Assembly (NCBI GenBank): GCA_900545405.1 | Contig: UQYT01000001.1 | Span: 186,001-250,000, forward strand | Direction: 5' to 3' | DNA: 64,000 nt | Source: an uncultured Eubacteriales bacterium | Lineage (GTDB): Bacteria; Bacillota; Clostridia; Oscillospirales; Oscillospiraceae | Part shown: positions 1 through 10,373 of the stretch, one piece after another | Layout of the letters: each line of letters opens with the position of its first letter | How positions within the stretch are numbered: the first letter of the stretch is position 1 | Notes under the pieces: model-generated | Seen by the model: the letters and a program-made list of their open reading frames with translations, nothing else | Databases searched by the model: none | What the model was told of the DNA's origin: nothing | Program-made: the position numbers and the translations under genes

Positions 1-169
1 CAGTTGACATATACCGCATAAACCGGCGCGGGCGGGGCCAATTACCAGCATATGTAATATAGCCCGCCACACTCCGGTGTAATCTGCATTTTAGGATTAT
101 TCTACACAGATTTGCGCCGAATTACAAGTACATTTGCATGAACAAATTCTAAAACTTGCAAAAAATAAA
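1..169. other. Intergenic sequence at the window edge
   Basis: This stretch lies downstream of rluB, which runs leftward. I see no convincing open frame, tRNA or strong hairpin with a T-run. The gene to the left is outside the window, so the rluB operon terminator cannot be placed. Confidence 0.4.
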
Positions 170-886
170 TCACTCGAGGCCGCGGATATAGCTCGTCTCC
201 TCCGGCGTGAGGCGGCGCCAGCGGCCGGTCTGGAGCGTGCCGAGGCGCAGCTCGCCCTCGGCCACGCGCACGAGGCGGCGCACCTCGAGCCCCGCGGCGG
301 CGCACATGCGGCGCACCTGTCGGTTCCGGCCCTCGTGGATGGTCACGTCGAGGACGTATCTCCCCTGCTCCGTCTCCTCCACAAAGCGCACCTGCGCCGG
401 GCGGATGGGCTCGCCCTCCACATCGCGCTGGGCCTCCAGCGCGCGCACGGCCTCCTCAGGCTCCGGGCCGCTGACCGTGACGCGGTAGGTCTTGCCGACC
501 TCGTGCGAGGGGTGCATAAGCGCGTTCGCGGCCTCGCCGTCGTCCGTCATTATGAGCAGGCCCTCGCTGTTGAGGTCCAGCCTGCCCACGGGATAGAGCC
601 TGCGGCCCACGCCCTTCACGAGCTCGGCCACGGTCTTGCGGCCCTTCTCGTCCGAGAGCGTGGTGACGTAGCCGCGGGGTTTGTTCAGCATTATGTAAAC
701 CCGCGTCTCGGGCTGGCGCAGGCGTTTGCCGTCCACGGTCACGGTGTCCGTGTCCGGGTCGGCGCTCATGCCGAGGGCGGCGGTCTCGCCGTTCACCTTG
801 ACGCGGCCGGCCTTTATCATTTCCTCGGCGGCGCGGCGCGAGGCGAGCCCCGCGCCGGATATGAGTTTCTGGAGGCGTTCTTTCAT
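170..886 (-). CDS. rluB: 23S rRNA pseudouridine synthase, RsuA/RluB family
   Basis: The product (238 aa) should isomerise a uridine of 23S rRNA to pseudouridine in the cytoplasm. It opens with an S4 RNA-binding domain (about residues 1-60, with an ASRRAAEEMIKAGRV segment). The catalytic domain follows, with GRLDLNSEGLL carrying the catalytic Asp and EGRNRQVRRM near the C-terminus. The length is normal for the family. I chose the ATG at 886, which has AGGGA about 10 nt upstream; a TTG 21 bases earlier would overlap the previous gene. It is the last gene of the scpA-scpB operon, 13 bp after the carboxypeptidase, as in many Firmicutes. RluB is likelier than RsuA from this context, but substrate choice cannot be read from the sequence. 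Confidence 0.9.
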   Translation of the reverse strand: MKERLQKLISGAGLASRRAAEEMIKAGRVKVNGETAALGMSADPDTDTVTVDGKRLRQPETRVYIMLNKPRGYVTTLSDEKGRKTVAELVKGVGRRLYPVGRLDLNSEGLLIMTDDGEAANALMHPSHEVGKTYRVTVSGPEPEEAVRALEAQRDVEGEPIRPAQVRFVEETEQGRYVLDVTIHEGRNRQVRRMCAAAGLEVRRLVRVAEGELRLGTLQTGRWRRLTPEETSYIRGLE

Positions 887-899
887 CTTTGCACGTTCC

Positions 900-2036
900 C
901 TATTCAAGATAAAACGGCGCGCTCAGCCCCGTAAGGACCCAGAAGCGCAGAAAGCGCTCCCCGGGCGTGAGTTTCAGCTCGCGGTCCACTTCCACGTCCT
1001 CGGAGTAGACTATGCGCACGGAGGCTATCTCCTGCCCGTCCGAGCAGGCCACGGCCCGGCCTGCGCGATCGCCCTCGGATATCGGGGCAAAGGCAAAGGC
1101 GGGCAGCTCGAGCTCCATGTCGTAGCTCTCGCCGTTTTGGATGAGCGCATAGGCCGCGCCCTCCGTCTCCGCCGGGGCCGTCATCTCAGCGCCGGAGATG
1201 AGCGGCACCTCGTAGCTCAAGCCCGCGGGGATGACCTCGGCGAAGCTGTAATTGGCGAAGGCCCAGTCGTAGAGCGCCTTGTGGTCGTCCCAGTCGTCGG
1301 GGTTGTTGAGCGTGACGCAGACATAGCGCGCGCCGTCGCGCTCGGCGCAGGTCACGAGCGTGCGCCCGGCGGCCATGGTGTAGCCTGTCTTGAGGCCGAG
1401 GCAGCCGTCGTACTCGCGCAGCAGGCGGTTGTGGTTCACCAGCGTCTGCTCACCGACGGTGTGGGACACGGTGCCCGCGATGCGGGCGAAGTCCTCGTTC
1501 CCCATGCAGTAGGCGGCGAGTTTGGCCATGTCGCGCGCCGTGGAGTAGTGCCCCTCCTCGTCGAGGCCGTGGGCGTTTTTGAAGCTGGACTCGGTCATGC
1601 CGAGCTCGGCCGCCTTGGCGTTCATCAGCTCCGCAAACTCCTCCATGCTGTCCGCGACATGCAGCGCGAGCGCAGAGGCGGCGTCGTTGCCGGAGACCAG
1701 CAGCAGGCCGTAGAGCAGGTCCTCGACTGTGTAGCTCTCTCCCGCCTTGAGGTACATCGAGGAGCCCTCGATGCCCGCGCTACGGCTGTCGACCTCCACG
1801 AGGTCGTCGAGCTCGCAGTGCTCGAGCACGACGATGGCAGTCATTATCTTCGTCGTGCTGGCGATGAGCATGTGCTCGTCGGCGTTCTTCTCATAGAGCA
1901 CCCGGCCTGAGTCGGCGTGCATGAGTATCGCGGCCTTGGCGGAGACGGCAAGCTCCGCCCGGGCCGGTATTTTTACAGCGAAAATGAGCGCGAGGCTCAG
2001 GACTATACCCGTGAATTTTCTCAATAATAGCACCAC
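900..2036 (-). CDS. D-alanyl-D-alanine carboxypeptidase (penicillin-binding protein, S11 family)
   Basis: This enzyme trims the terminal D-Ala from peptidoglycan pentapeptides outside the membrane. An N-terminal hydrophobic segment ending near ARAEL is a signal peptide. The three S11 active-site motifs are present: S-T-T-K with the nucleophile near residue 60, S-G-N near 115 and K-T-G near 216. A C-terminal domain from about residue 270 is typical of DacA/DacF proteins. The family is usually 370-440 aa, so 378 aa is complete. The given start is GTG; a TTG four codons in, with GGTGG upstream, is an equally good start. It sits between ytfJ and rluB in the segregation/sporulation operon, so a DacF/DacB-like role in spore cortex or envelope maturation is possible. 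The exact paralogue cannot be assigned. Confidence 0.92.
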   Translation of the reverse strand: MVLLLRKFTGIVLSLALIFAVKIPARAELAVSAKAAILMHADSGRVLYEKNADEHMLIASTTKIMTAIVVLEHCELDDLVEVDSRSAGIEGSSMYLKAGESYTVEDLLYGLLLVSGNDAASALALHVADSMEEFAELMNAKAAELGMTESSFKNAHGLDEEGHYSTARDMAKLAAYCMGNEDFARIAGTVSHTVGEQTLVNHNRLLREYDGCLGLKTGYTMAAGRTLVTCAERDGARYVCVTLNNPDDWDDHKALYDWAFANYSFAEVIPAGLSYEVPLISGAEMTAPAETEGAAYALIQNGESYDMELELPAFAFAPISEGDRAGRAVACSDGQEIASVRIVYSEDVEVDRELKLTPGERFLRFWVLTGLSAPFYLE

Positions 2037-2082
2037 CCGTCAAGTTTTGGGCGGTGCTTATTATTGACTGTACAGGCTTAAA

Positions 2083-2472
2083 TTATCCCTCCTGGGCGGC
2101 GTCCGCCTTTTTGTCGCGGAGCTGCTCGGCCTTGTCCATGAGCTGGGGGATGAGGTCGACTATCCTGTCGAGGGTGTTCGAGGCGGGCGGCTGGATGTTG
2201 AGCATGTTCACGATGCCGTTGCGGATGACGAGGAAGCCGATGGGCTCTATCCTCACCGCCGCCGCGCTGCCGCCGGCGAAACCGTCGCGCTGCTTCACGA
2301 GGTCACCGCCGCCGCCGCCAAAGCCGAAGCTCACGCGCGAGACAGGCACGAGCGTCACGCCGTCCGGCGTCGTTACCGGCTCGCCGACTATGGTGTTGAC
2401 GTCCACCATTTCTTTGATTTTAGCCATGCTGGTTTGCAGGAACTGCGCCATCGGAGTCTGTGCCTGATCCAT
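2083..2472 (-). CDS. ytfJ: Spore protein YtfJ/GerW
   Basis: This is a 129-aa member of the YtfJ (GerW) family, which in Bacillus is made in the forespore and needed for normal germination. The segment MVDVNTIVGEPVTTPDG and the following PVSRVSFGFGGGGGD are the family hallmarks. The strong ribosome site AAGGAAGG eight bases before ATG 2472 supports this start, even though it lies 53 bases inside the end of the preceding DUF2953 gene. A later Met (2427) would still overlap. Its presence is direct evidence that the organism forms spores. The overlap suggests translational coupling with the upstream gene. Confidence 0.93.
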   Translation of the reverse strand: MDQAQTPMAQFLQTSMAKIKEMVDVNTIVGEPVTTPDGVTLVPVSRVSFGFGGGGGDLVKQRDGFAGGSAAAVRIEPIGFLVIRNGIVNMLNIQPPASNTLDRIVDLIPQLMDKAEQLRDKKADAAQEG

Positions 2473-3106
2473 TGTTTTCCTTCCTTTCTTCCTCTGCTTT
2501 GACTGCGGCGTTTTGCTTTGCCGCTCTCATTTTGATCTTCAGGAAGCCCCAGCCCGCGGCGAAAACCACCGCGAGTATGCGTCCGAGGCTTATCGTCATC
2601 GTCAGCTCCGCGTCCGCCCTCGGCTCCGTGGAGTCGAAGTCCAGCGCGGTCTTGATGTCGTACTGCCGGACCTTGAAGGCCCTGCCCTTCATGCCCTCGA
2701 TGAGGCCGAGGCCCGCGTTCACGGCGCCGTATATCATCGTGGCGTCAAAGGGGTCCACCGCCGCGACGACGAGGTGGAGCATGAAGCGGTTGACGGTTAT
2801 CTTGCGCTTGAACCTCGCCAGGGCGTCCAGGCCGAGCTTCAAAAGCTGCAAGAGCACGTCAGGCGAGGGTTTTGGGCGCTTTTTGGTCTCTTTTTCGGGC
2901 TTTTCTTTCTTGGGCTTCTTGGGTTTTTTCTCTTTTTTCGGTTTCTTTTCCTTTTTCGGCTTCTCCTTCCGCGGGAAGAGCTTTATGTTAAAGCACAGCA
3001 CCCGCGCGGCGACGCTGGCCTCGCCGTCCACATACCTCGCCGAGAACCCGAAGGGCACGACGAGCAGCAGCACCAGCAGCGCGACGATTATAAGGAGGAC
3101 GATCAA
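2420..3106 (-). CDS. DUF2953 membrane-anchored protein
   Basis: The 228-aa protein has one strong N-terminal membrane helix (residues 1-20). A very lysine-rich linker follows at about residues 45-80, made of repeated PKKEKK units. A DUF2953-type domain then carries a conserved segment around DPFDATMIYGAVNAGLG. A second hydrophobic stretch lies near residue 190. The family is found in sporulating Firmicutes next to scpB and ytfJ; its function is unknown. The start overlaps the scpB stop by 4 bases (ATGA), and its tail overlaps ytfJ by 53 bases. The lysine-rich linker could contact anionic lipid or nucleic acid, but that is inference only. Confidence 0.85.
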   Translation of the reverse strand: MIVLLIIVALLVLLLVVPFGFSARYVDGEASVAARVLCFNIKLFPRKEKPKKEKKPKKEKKPKKPKKEKPEKETKKRPKPSPDVLLQLLKLGLDALARFKRKITVNRFMLHLVVAAVDPFDATMIYGAVNAGLGLIEGMKGRAFKVRQYDIKTALDFDSTEPRADAELTMTISLGRILAVVFAAGWGFLKIKMRAAKQNAAVKAEEERKENNGSGTDSDGAVPANQHG

Positions 3107-3732
3107 AGGGCATCACCCCCGATTTCCTGATTCTCAAGGTCCATCTCCATCTGCTCGCCCCGGCCGCGGAGAGCGTTTATCGCGCCCTGCAGCTTCTCGA
3201 GGCCGTCCGTGGACGACATATCCGGCAGCGGCGGCAGTTCCTCGAGCTCCGAGACGCCCATGACGCGGAGGAATGCCTCCGTAGTCCGGTACAGCGTCGG
3301 CCGCCCCGGGGCCTCAAGCCTGCCCGCGGCCTCGATGAGGCCTTTCTCCACGAGTGACGAGACGGTGTAGGAGCTGTCCACTCCCCTGACCTCGTCCACG
3401 TACGCCCTCGTCACAGGCTGGAAGTAGGCGATGACCGCCAGCGTCTCCAGCGCGGGAGGCGAGAGCTTGGGCGGGGCGCGGTGCTCTATCACCCTCGCGA
3501 TGGTCTTTGCGTACTGCGGAGCCGAGCACATTTGCAGGGACTTGTCCAGCCGCACGAGCCGGATGCCCCTCCCCTCGTGCTCATACTCCTCAGCGAGCCC
3601 GGCGGCGCAGGAGAACACGTCCTCCTCCGGCACGCCCAGCACCAGCGATATCCTCGCCGCCGGCACCGGCTCGCCCGACGCAAAGATTATAGCCTCGAGC
3701 GCAGATTTCAATTCCCTTTCGTCCATAGTCAT
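3103..3732 (-). CDS. scpB: Segregation and condensation protein B
   Basis: ScpB (209 aa) is the winged-helix (kite) subunit of the Smc-ScpAB condensin that organises and segregates the chromosome. The N-terminal segment ELKSALEAIIFASGEPV and the central KLSPPALETLAVIAYFQPVT are characteristic. ATGA overlaps couple it to scpA upstream and to the DUF2953 gene downstream. The length is usual for the family. The C-terminal 40 residues are acidic and low-complexity, as in other ScpB proteins. Confidence 0.96.
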   Translation of the reverse strand: MTMDERELKSALEAIIFASGEPVPAARISLVLGVPEEDVFSCAAGLAEEYEHEGRGIRLVRLDKSLQMCSAPQYAKTIARVIEHRAPPKLSPPALETLAVIAYFQPVTRAYVDEVRGVDSSYTVSSLVEKGLIEAAGRLEAPGRPTLYRTTEAFLRVMGVSELEELPPLPDMSSTDGLEKLQGAINALRGRGEQMEMDLENQEIGGDAL

Positions 3733-4514
3733 TCCTCAATGGCTTCTATGATGCTCTCCGTGTCGCCGCCGGCGAAGGTGAGCAGCAGCTCGCCCTCCTC
3801 CTCGGAGATGAGCACGCTGCCCATGGAGCAGAGCTCCAGTACGGAGAGAAAGGTCGCGACGACCTCGGAGCGGCTGTGCCCCGCCTCGTAGAGCGCGCGG
3901 AGCGTGGTCGGTCCCTCGGAGAGGATGCGGATTATCTCGCGGCTCTTGTCCCGGACGCCGTAGACTATGCGCTTAGGCGCCAGGGCGCGCAGCTCCGGCG
4001 GGCCGGGCAGCTTGGCGTCCGAGCGCGAGAAGACGGTGTACAGCGCGCGCAGCAGGTCCGCGCCCTCGTGGCGGTAGTCATATACCTTTGCTGCCGGTGC
4101 AACGGGCTCCTGCGGCCGCGTCCAGAGCAGCATGCCCTGCGCGGAGAGCTCCGAGAGCGCGGGGAGCACGGTCTTGACCGCCTCATGCGCGTCCTTGGCC
4201 TTGAGCTGCTCGAGCGAGCTCATGAGCTGCTCGAGCTCCGTGACCTCCTCCTCGGCGGCAAGGAGGGTCCTGGTCTTGATATACAGCAGGTATGCCGCCA
4301 TCTGCACGAACTCGCTGGCGACCTCCAGGTCCATGCGCTGCATCTCGTCGAGATACGCGAGGTACTGGTCCAGGATGTCCGAAATGCTGATGTCTCTTAT
4401 CTCTATCTTGTTCTTCGAGAGCAGCATCAGTATGAGGCTGAGCGGGCCCTCGAAGTCCTGAACGTCGTCCCGGCTCTTTACAACGCCCTCCAGGTGGAAG
4501 GTCGGGTTCTCCAT
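3729..4514 (-). CDS. scpA: Segregation and condensation protein A
   Basis: ScpA is the kleisin subunit of the Smc-ScpAB complex. The N-terminus has the family signature FEGPLSLILMLLSKNKIEIRD followed by helices that bind the Smc neck. The C-terminus ends in a small winged helix that contacts the Smc head. I place the start at ATG 4514, preceded by GGGGGTG at the right distance; a GTG three codons upstream is the alternative. The gene overlaps scpB by 4 bases. It follows the site-2 protease gene by 14 bases, so it is probably expressed from the promoter at 5242-5270. Confidence 0.96.
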   Translation of the reverse strand: MENPTFHLEGVVKSRDDVQDFEGPLSLILMLLSKNKIEIRDISISDILDQYLAYLDEMQRMDLEVASEFVQMAAYLLYIKTRTLLAAEEEVTELEQLMSSLEQLKAKDAHEAVKTVLPALSELSAQGMLLWTRPQEPVAPAAKVYDYRHEGADLLRALYTVFSRSDAKLPGPPELRALAPKRIVYGVRDKSREIIRILSEGPTTLRALYEAGHSRSEVVATFLSVLELCSMGSVLISEEEGELLLTFAGGDTESIIEAIEE

Positions 4515-4528
4515 CCCACTCACCCCCG

Positions 4529-5221
4529 TCAGACGAACAGCTTGGCGAGGCCGAAGCCCCAGTTCGCGGCGAAGAAGAGCTTATCCATGACCCAGTAAGC
4601 CGCGCGGCTGAGCGGGTCCAGGCTCGTCCGGCTCAGCAGCAGCACGAGGACGAGGAGGATTATCATCCCGTAGCGCTCATAGTACATGAGCTTGGTGTAC
4701 GACCGGTCCGAGATGCAGGAGAAGAGCACCTTTGAGCCGTCCAGCGGCGGGATGGGGATGATATTGAAGATGGCCAGCGCGATGCTGAGATATGCCGTGA
4801 TATACAGCATCTCCAGCAGCCAGTTCAGCGAGCGGCCGGGCCGGTGGAGCAGAGCGAACAAAAATCCGTACAGGAAGAGGAACACGAGGGCTATCAGCAG
4901 GTTCGCAATCGGCCCCGCCGCGGCGGTTATGGCCATGCCCTTTTTCGGGTTCTTGAACTTCCACATGTTCACCGGCACGGGCTTTGCCCAGCCGAACTTG
5001 AAGACTATCATCATGAGCAGGCCCATGATGTCGATGTGCCGGAGCGGGTTGAGCGTAAGGCGTCCCGCGCGCTTGGCGGTGTCGTCGCCGAGGCGGTAGG
5101 CCACATAGCCGTGAGCGAGCTCATGCAGTGTTATACAAATAAGCGCGGGCACCACGGAGAGCAGCAGGTTCGTCAGCACGCTCCAGTCCAGTCCGCGCCA
5201 GATACTTTGAAGAATATGCAT
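4529..5221 (-). CDS. Site-2 protease family (M50) membrane metalloprotease
   Basis: This is a 230-aa polytopic intramembrane metalloprotease. The zinc-binding HELAH motif lies in the second hydrophobic helix (about residues 33-37), and the third ligand is in PIPPLDGSKVL (about residue 160). AAGPIANLL lies between them, as in the Rip/YwhC group found next to scpA in Firmicutes. Substrates are unknown. It is the first gene of the scpA operon and has its own sigma-A-type promoter immediately upstream, with GAGGT as ribosome site. Confidence 0.88.
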   Translation of the reverse strand: MHILQSIWRGLDWSVLTNLLLSVVPALICITLHELAHGYVAYRLGDDTAKRAGRLTLNPLRHIDIMGLLMMIVFKFGWAKPVPVNMWKFKNPKKGMAITAAAGPIANLLIALVFLFLYGFLFALLHRPGRSLNWLLEMLYITAYLSIALAIFNIIPIPPLDGSKVLFSCISDRSYTKLMYYERYGMIILLVLVLLLSRTSLDPLSRAAYWVMDKLFFAANWGFGLAKLFV

Positions 5222-5241
5222 AGGTTACCTCACCTTCGACA

Positions 5242-5270
5242 ATTATACCAATCCCGCCGCCGAATTACAA
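5242..5270 (-). promoter_or_regulatory. Sigma-A promoter of the site-2 protease/scpA operon
   Basis: On the minus strand the -35 element TTGTAA (5265-5270) is separated by exactly 17 bases from the -10 element TATAAT (5242-5247). Transcription would start near 5235, just ahead of the ribosome site of the M50 gene. Confidence 0.7.
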
Positions 5271-5272
5271 GA

Positions 5273-5299
5273 GCGGGATGGACGTTTCGTCCACCCCGC
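5273..5299 (-). terminator. Hairpin terminator after engB
   Basis: A 12-base inverted repeat with one mismatch (GCGGGATGGACG and CGTCCACCCCGC around TTT) lies six bases after the engB stop. The T-run on the minus strand is weak (TCTTGTAATT). The next promoter's -35 element overlaps it almost directly. Confidence 0.55.
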
Positions 5300-5304
5300 C
5301 CGTT

Positions 5305-5895
5305 TCAGAGCTGTTCCATTATTCTTCCCAGCAACTCCGGGCGGCCGTCGCCCTTTTCGGCAGAGAAGGGTATGAGCGGCGTCTCCTCCGGAAGCTCCAG
5401 CGCCGAGCGGATTATGGCGAGATTTTCGCCCACCGCGGTCTTTGAGAGCTTGTCGGTCTTGTTGGCCACCACGACGAAGGGGCGGGCGGAGCTTTTGAAC
5501 CAGCCGGCCATGGTCACGTCGTCCGCCGTGGGCTTGTGCCGCGCGTCCACGATGTGGACGCCGAGGCTTATCTGCTCCGGCTCGGCGAAGAAGTTCTCCA
5601 TGAGTCTTCCCCAGCGGTCGCGCTCCGCCTTGGCCACGGCGGCGTAGCCGTAGCCCGGCAGGTCCACGAACCAGCAGCGGCCGTCTATTTTAAAATAGTT
5701 GACGTGTATGGTCTTGCCCGGCTGGGAGCCGACGCGCGCGAAATTCTTGCGGTTTAGCAGCCGGTTTATGACGGACGACTTGCCGACGTTGGACTTGCCC
5801 GCAAACACGATGCGCGGCAGGCTGTCCCGGATGAAGCCCTCGCTCGAGGCGGCGGATTTGACGAACTCCGCCTTGTTGAGGTTGATATCCGCCAT
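5305..5895 (-). CDS. engB: Ribosome biogenesis GTP-binding protein EngB/YsxC
   Basis: EngB (YsxC/YihA) is an essential GTPase for assembly of the 50S ribosomal subunit. All G motifs are visible in normal order: G1 GKSNVGKS at residues 33-40, a conserved threonine in KTIHVNYF, DLPGYGYA as G3, NKTDKL as G4 and SAEKGDG as G5. At 196 aa the length is standard. It starts one base after the lon stop and is the last gene of the tig-clpP-clpX-lon-engB operon, a classic Firmicute arrangement. Confidence 0.96.
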   Translation of the reverse strand: MADINLNKAEFVKSAASSEGFIRDSLPRIVFAGKSNVGKSSVINRLLNRKNFARVGSQPGKTIHVNYFKIDGRCWFVDLPGYGYAAVAKAERDRWGRLMENFFAEPEQISLGVHIVDARHKPTADDVTMAGWFKSSARPFVVVANKTDKLSKTAVGENLAIIRSALELPEETPLIPFSAEKGDGRPELLGRIMEQL

Positions 5896-5896
5896 G

Positions 5897-8332
<2,436 letters not shown>

Positions 8333-8415
8333 GGAAACACTCCTTTCCGGGAGCTATGGATAAATGCTCGCGAGGGGACGAAGTTTCCTCCGTCCCCCCT
8401 GTTGTCGTGTGTGGT

Positions 8416-9693
8416 TTACGAAACGCTCTCGCCCGAGGGCTGGCTGTGTATGACCAGCGGCTCGGTGGAGTTGCGCACACAGTCCGCCGTGACCACGACC
8501 TTGGTTATCGTCGGGTCCGAGGGGACGGTGTACATGATGTCCGTCATGATCTTCTCCATGACGCTGCGCAGTCCGCGCGCACCGATCTTCATCTCGATGG
8601 CCTTGTCGGCGATGGCGCCGAGGGCCTCGTCCTCAAAGACCAGCTCCACGTCGTCGTAGCTCATGAGCGCCTGATACTGCTTGGTCATGGCGTTCTTGGG
8701 CTCCGTGAGGATGCGGACCAGGTCGTCACGCTTGAGCGAGTTGAGCGAGGTCAGCACCGGCAGGCGACCGATGAGCTCCGGGATGATGCCGAACTTGAGA
8801 AGGTCGTGCGACTGGACCTGGCTCATGAGCTCGCCTACGTCGCGCTCCTTGGCGGACTTGATATCCGCGCCGAAGCCGAGGCTCTTGCGGTCCGTGCGCT
8901 TTTCGATGATCTTGTCGAGGCCGTCGAAGGCGCCGCCGCAGATGAAGAGAATGTTCGTGGTGTCGACGTGGATGAACTCCTGATGCGGGTGCTTGCGCCC
9001 GCCCTGGGGCGGCACGCTTGCCACCGTGCCCTCGAGCAGCTTGAGCAGCGCCTGCTGCACGCCCTCGCCCGAGACGTCGCGGGTTATCGAGGTGTTCTCG
9101 CTCTTGCGGGCTATCTTGTCTATCTCGTCGACGTAGATGATGCCGTGCTCTGCGCGCTCCACGTCGAAGTCGGCGGCCTGCAGCAGCTTGAGGAGGATGT
9201 TCTCCACGTCCTCGCCCACGTAGCCGGCCTCGGTCAGCGTGGTGGCGTCCGCTATGGCGAACGGCACGTTCAGCATCCTGGCCAGGGTCTGGGCGAAGAG
9301 GGTCTTGCCGCTGCCCGTGGGGCCTATGAGCAGGATGTTGCTCTTTTGCAGCTCAACGTCGGACTTGCCGGCGTGGAGGATGCGCTTGTAGTGGTTGTAT
9401 ACGGCCACGGAGAGGACCTTTTTGGCCTCCTCCTGCCCTATAACGTATTCGTCGAGGTTCGCTTTTATCTCTGCGGGCTTCGGCAGCCGCTCCTGGACAA
9501 GCTCCGGCATGGGCTGGGACTTGCCGGCGTTGTTCTCTTTGGGGACGTAGTCCTCGTCAACTATGCTCATGCACAGCTTGACGCACTCGTCGCAGATATA
9601 TGCGCCGTTGCCGGCGATCAGCCGTTCCACGAGGGACTGCGGCTTGCCGCAGAAGGAGCAGCGAATCGACTTCCTTTCGTCTGTCTTTGCCAT
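8416..9693 (-). CDS. clpX: ATP-dependent Clp protease ATP-binding subunit ClpX
   Basis: ClpX is the AAA+ unfoldase that feeds substrates into ClpP. An N-terminal four-cysteine zinc domain (CSFCGKP and YICDECVKLC) is followed by Walker A GPTGSGKT, the pore-loop GYVGED segment and Walker B VDEIDK. The IGF-type loop that docks ClpP appears as KFGIIPELIGRLP. I chose ATG 9693, with GAGGTG five bases upstream, giving 425 aa; a GTG four codons earlier is less likely. The gene follows clpP directly, so both subunits share one transcript. Confidence 0.97.
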   Translation of the reverse strand: MAKTDERKSIRCSFCGKPQSLVERLIAGNGAYICDECVKLCMSIVDEDYVPKENNAGKSQPMPELVQERLPKPAEIKANLDEYVIGQEEAKKVLSVAVYNHYKRILHAGKSDVELQKSNILLIGPTGSGKTLFAQTLARMLNVPFAIADATTLTEAGYVGEDVENILLKLLQAADFDVERAEHGIIYVDEIDKIARKSENTSITRDVSGEGVQQALLKLLEGTVASVPPQGGRKHPHQEFIHVDTTNILFICGGAFDGLDKIIEKRTDRKSLGFGADIKSAKERDVGELMSQVQSHDLLKFGIIPELIGRLPVLTSLNSLKRDDLVRILTEPKNAMTKQYQALMSYDDVELVFEDEALGAIADKAIEMKIGARGLRSVMEKIMTDIMYTVPSDPTITKVVVTADCVRNSTEPLVIHSQPSGESVS

Positions 9694-9729
9694 TTTGCAC
9701 CTCACCGATGGAGGTCCGCGCCTCCCAGA

Positions 9730-10311
9730 TTACCGCTTGTAGATGACCTTGTCGATAAGGCCGTACTGCAGGGCCTCCTCGGCGGGCATGAAGTTGTCGC
9801 GCTCGGTGTCGATGGCGACCTGCTCTATACTCTTGCCGGTGCACTCGGAGAGGATGCGGTTGAGCTTCTCGCGGGTGCGGAGCATCCACTCAGCCTGGAT
9901 CTTGATGTCCGAGGCCTGGCCCTTGGCTCCGCCGGAGGGCTGGTGGATCATTATCTCGGCGTTGGGCAGCGCGAGGCGCTTGCCCTTGGTGCCGGCGGCC
10001 AGCAGCAGCGCGCCCATGGACGCCGCCATGCCCACGCAGATGGTGGACACGTCGCACTTGATATACTGCATCGTGTCGTATATCGCCATGCCGTCCGTCA
10101 CGGAGCCGCCGGGGCTGTTTATATAAAACTGGATGTCCTTGTCGGGGTCCTGAGCCTCGAGGTAAAGCAGCTGCGCCACTACGAGGCTGGCGGTGGTCGC
10201 GTTGACCTCCTCGCCAAGCATGACGATGCGGTCGTTCAGCAGCCTTGAAAAGATGTCGTAAGAGCGCTCGCCGCGCGAGGTCTGCTCCACTACATAAGGT
10301 ACCAAACTCAT
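9730..10311 (-). CDS. clpP: ATP-dependent Clp protease proteolytic subunit ClpP
   Basis: ClpP forms the tetradecameric serine-protease chamber that works with ClpX. The nucleophile Ser lies in GMAASMGALLLAAG, the His in MIHQPSGG and the Asp in DTERDNFM. I place the start at ATG 10311, which has a perfect AAAGGAGAG ribosome site, giving 193 aa; an ATG 12 codons upstream lacks one. The N-terminal LVPYVVEQTSRGERSYDI is typical. It is preceded by tig and followed by clpX. Confidence 0.97.
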   Translation of the reverse strand: MSLVPYVVEQTSRGERSYDIFSRLLNDRIVMLGEEVNATTASLVVAQLLYLEAQDPDKDIQFYINSPGGSVTDGMAIYDTMQYIKCDVSTICVGMAASMGALLLAAGTKGKRLALPNAEIMIHQPSGGAKGQASDIKIQAEWMLRTREKLNRILSECTGKSIEQVAIDTERDNFMPAEEALQYGLIDKVIYKR

Positions 10312-10373
10312 TTTAAACTCTCCTTTCGCGTGTTTCCTGGTTTCCAAGAGAGCATAACCGCAATGGCGTGCGG

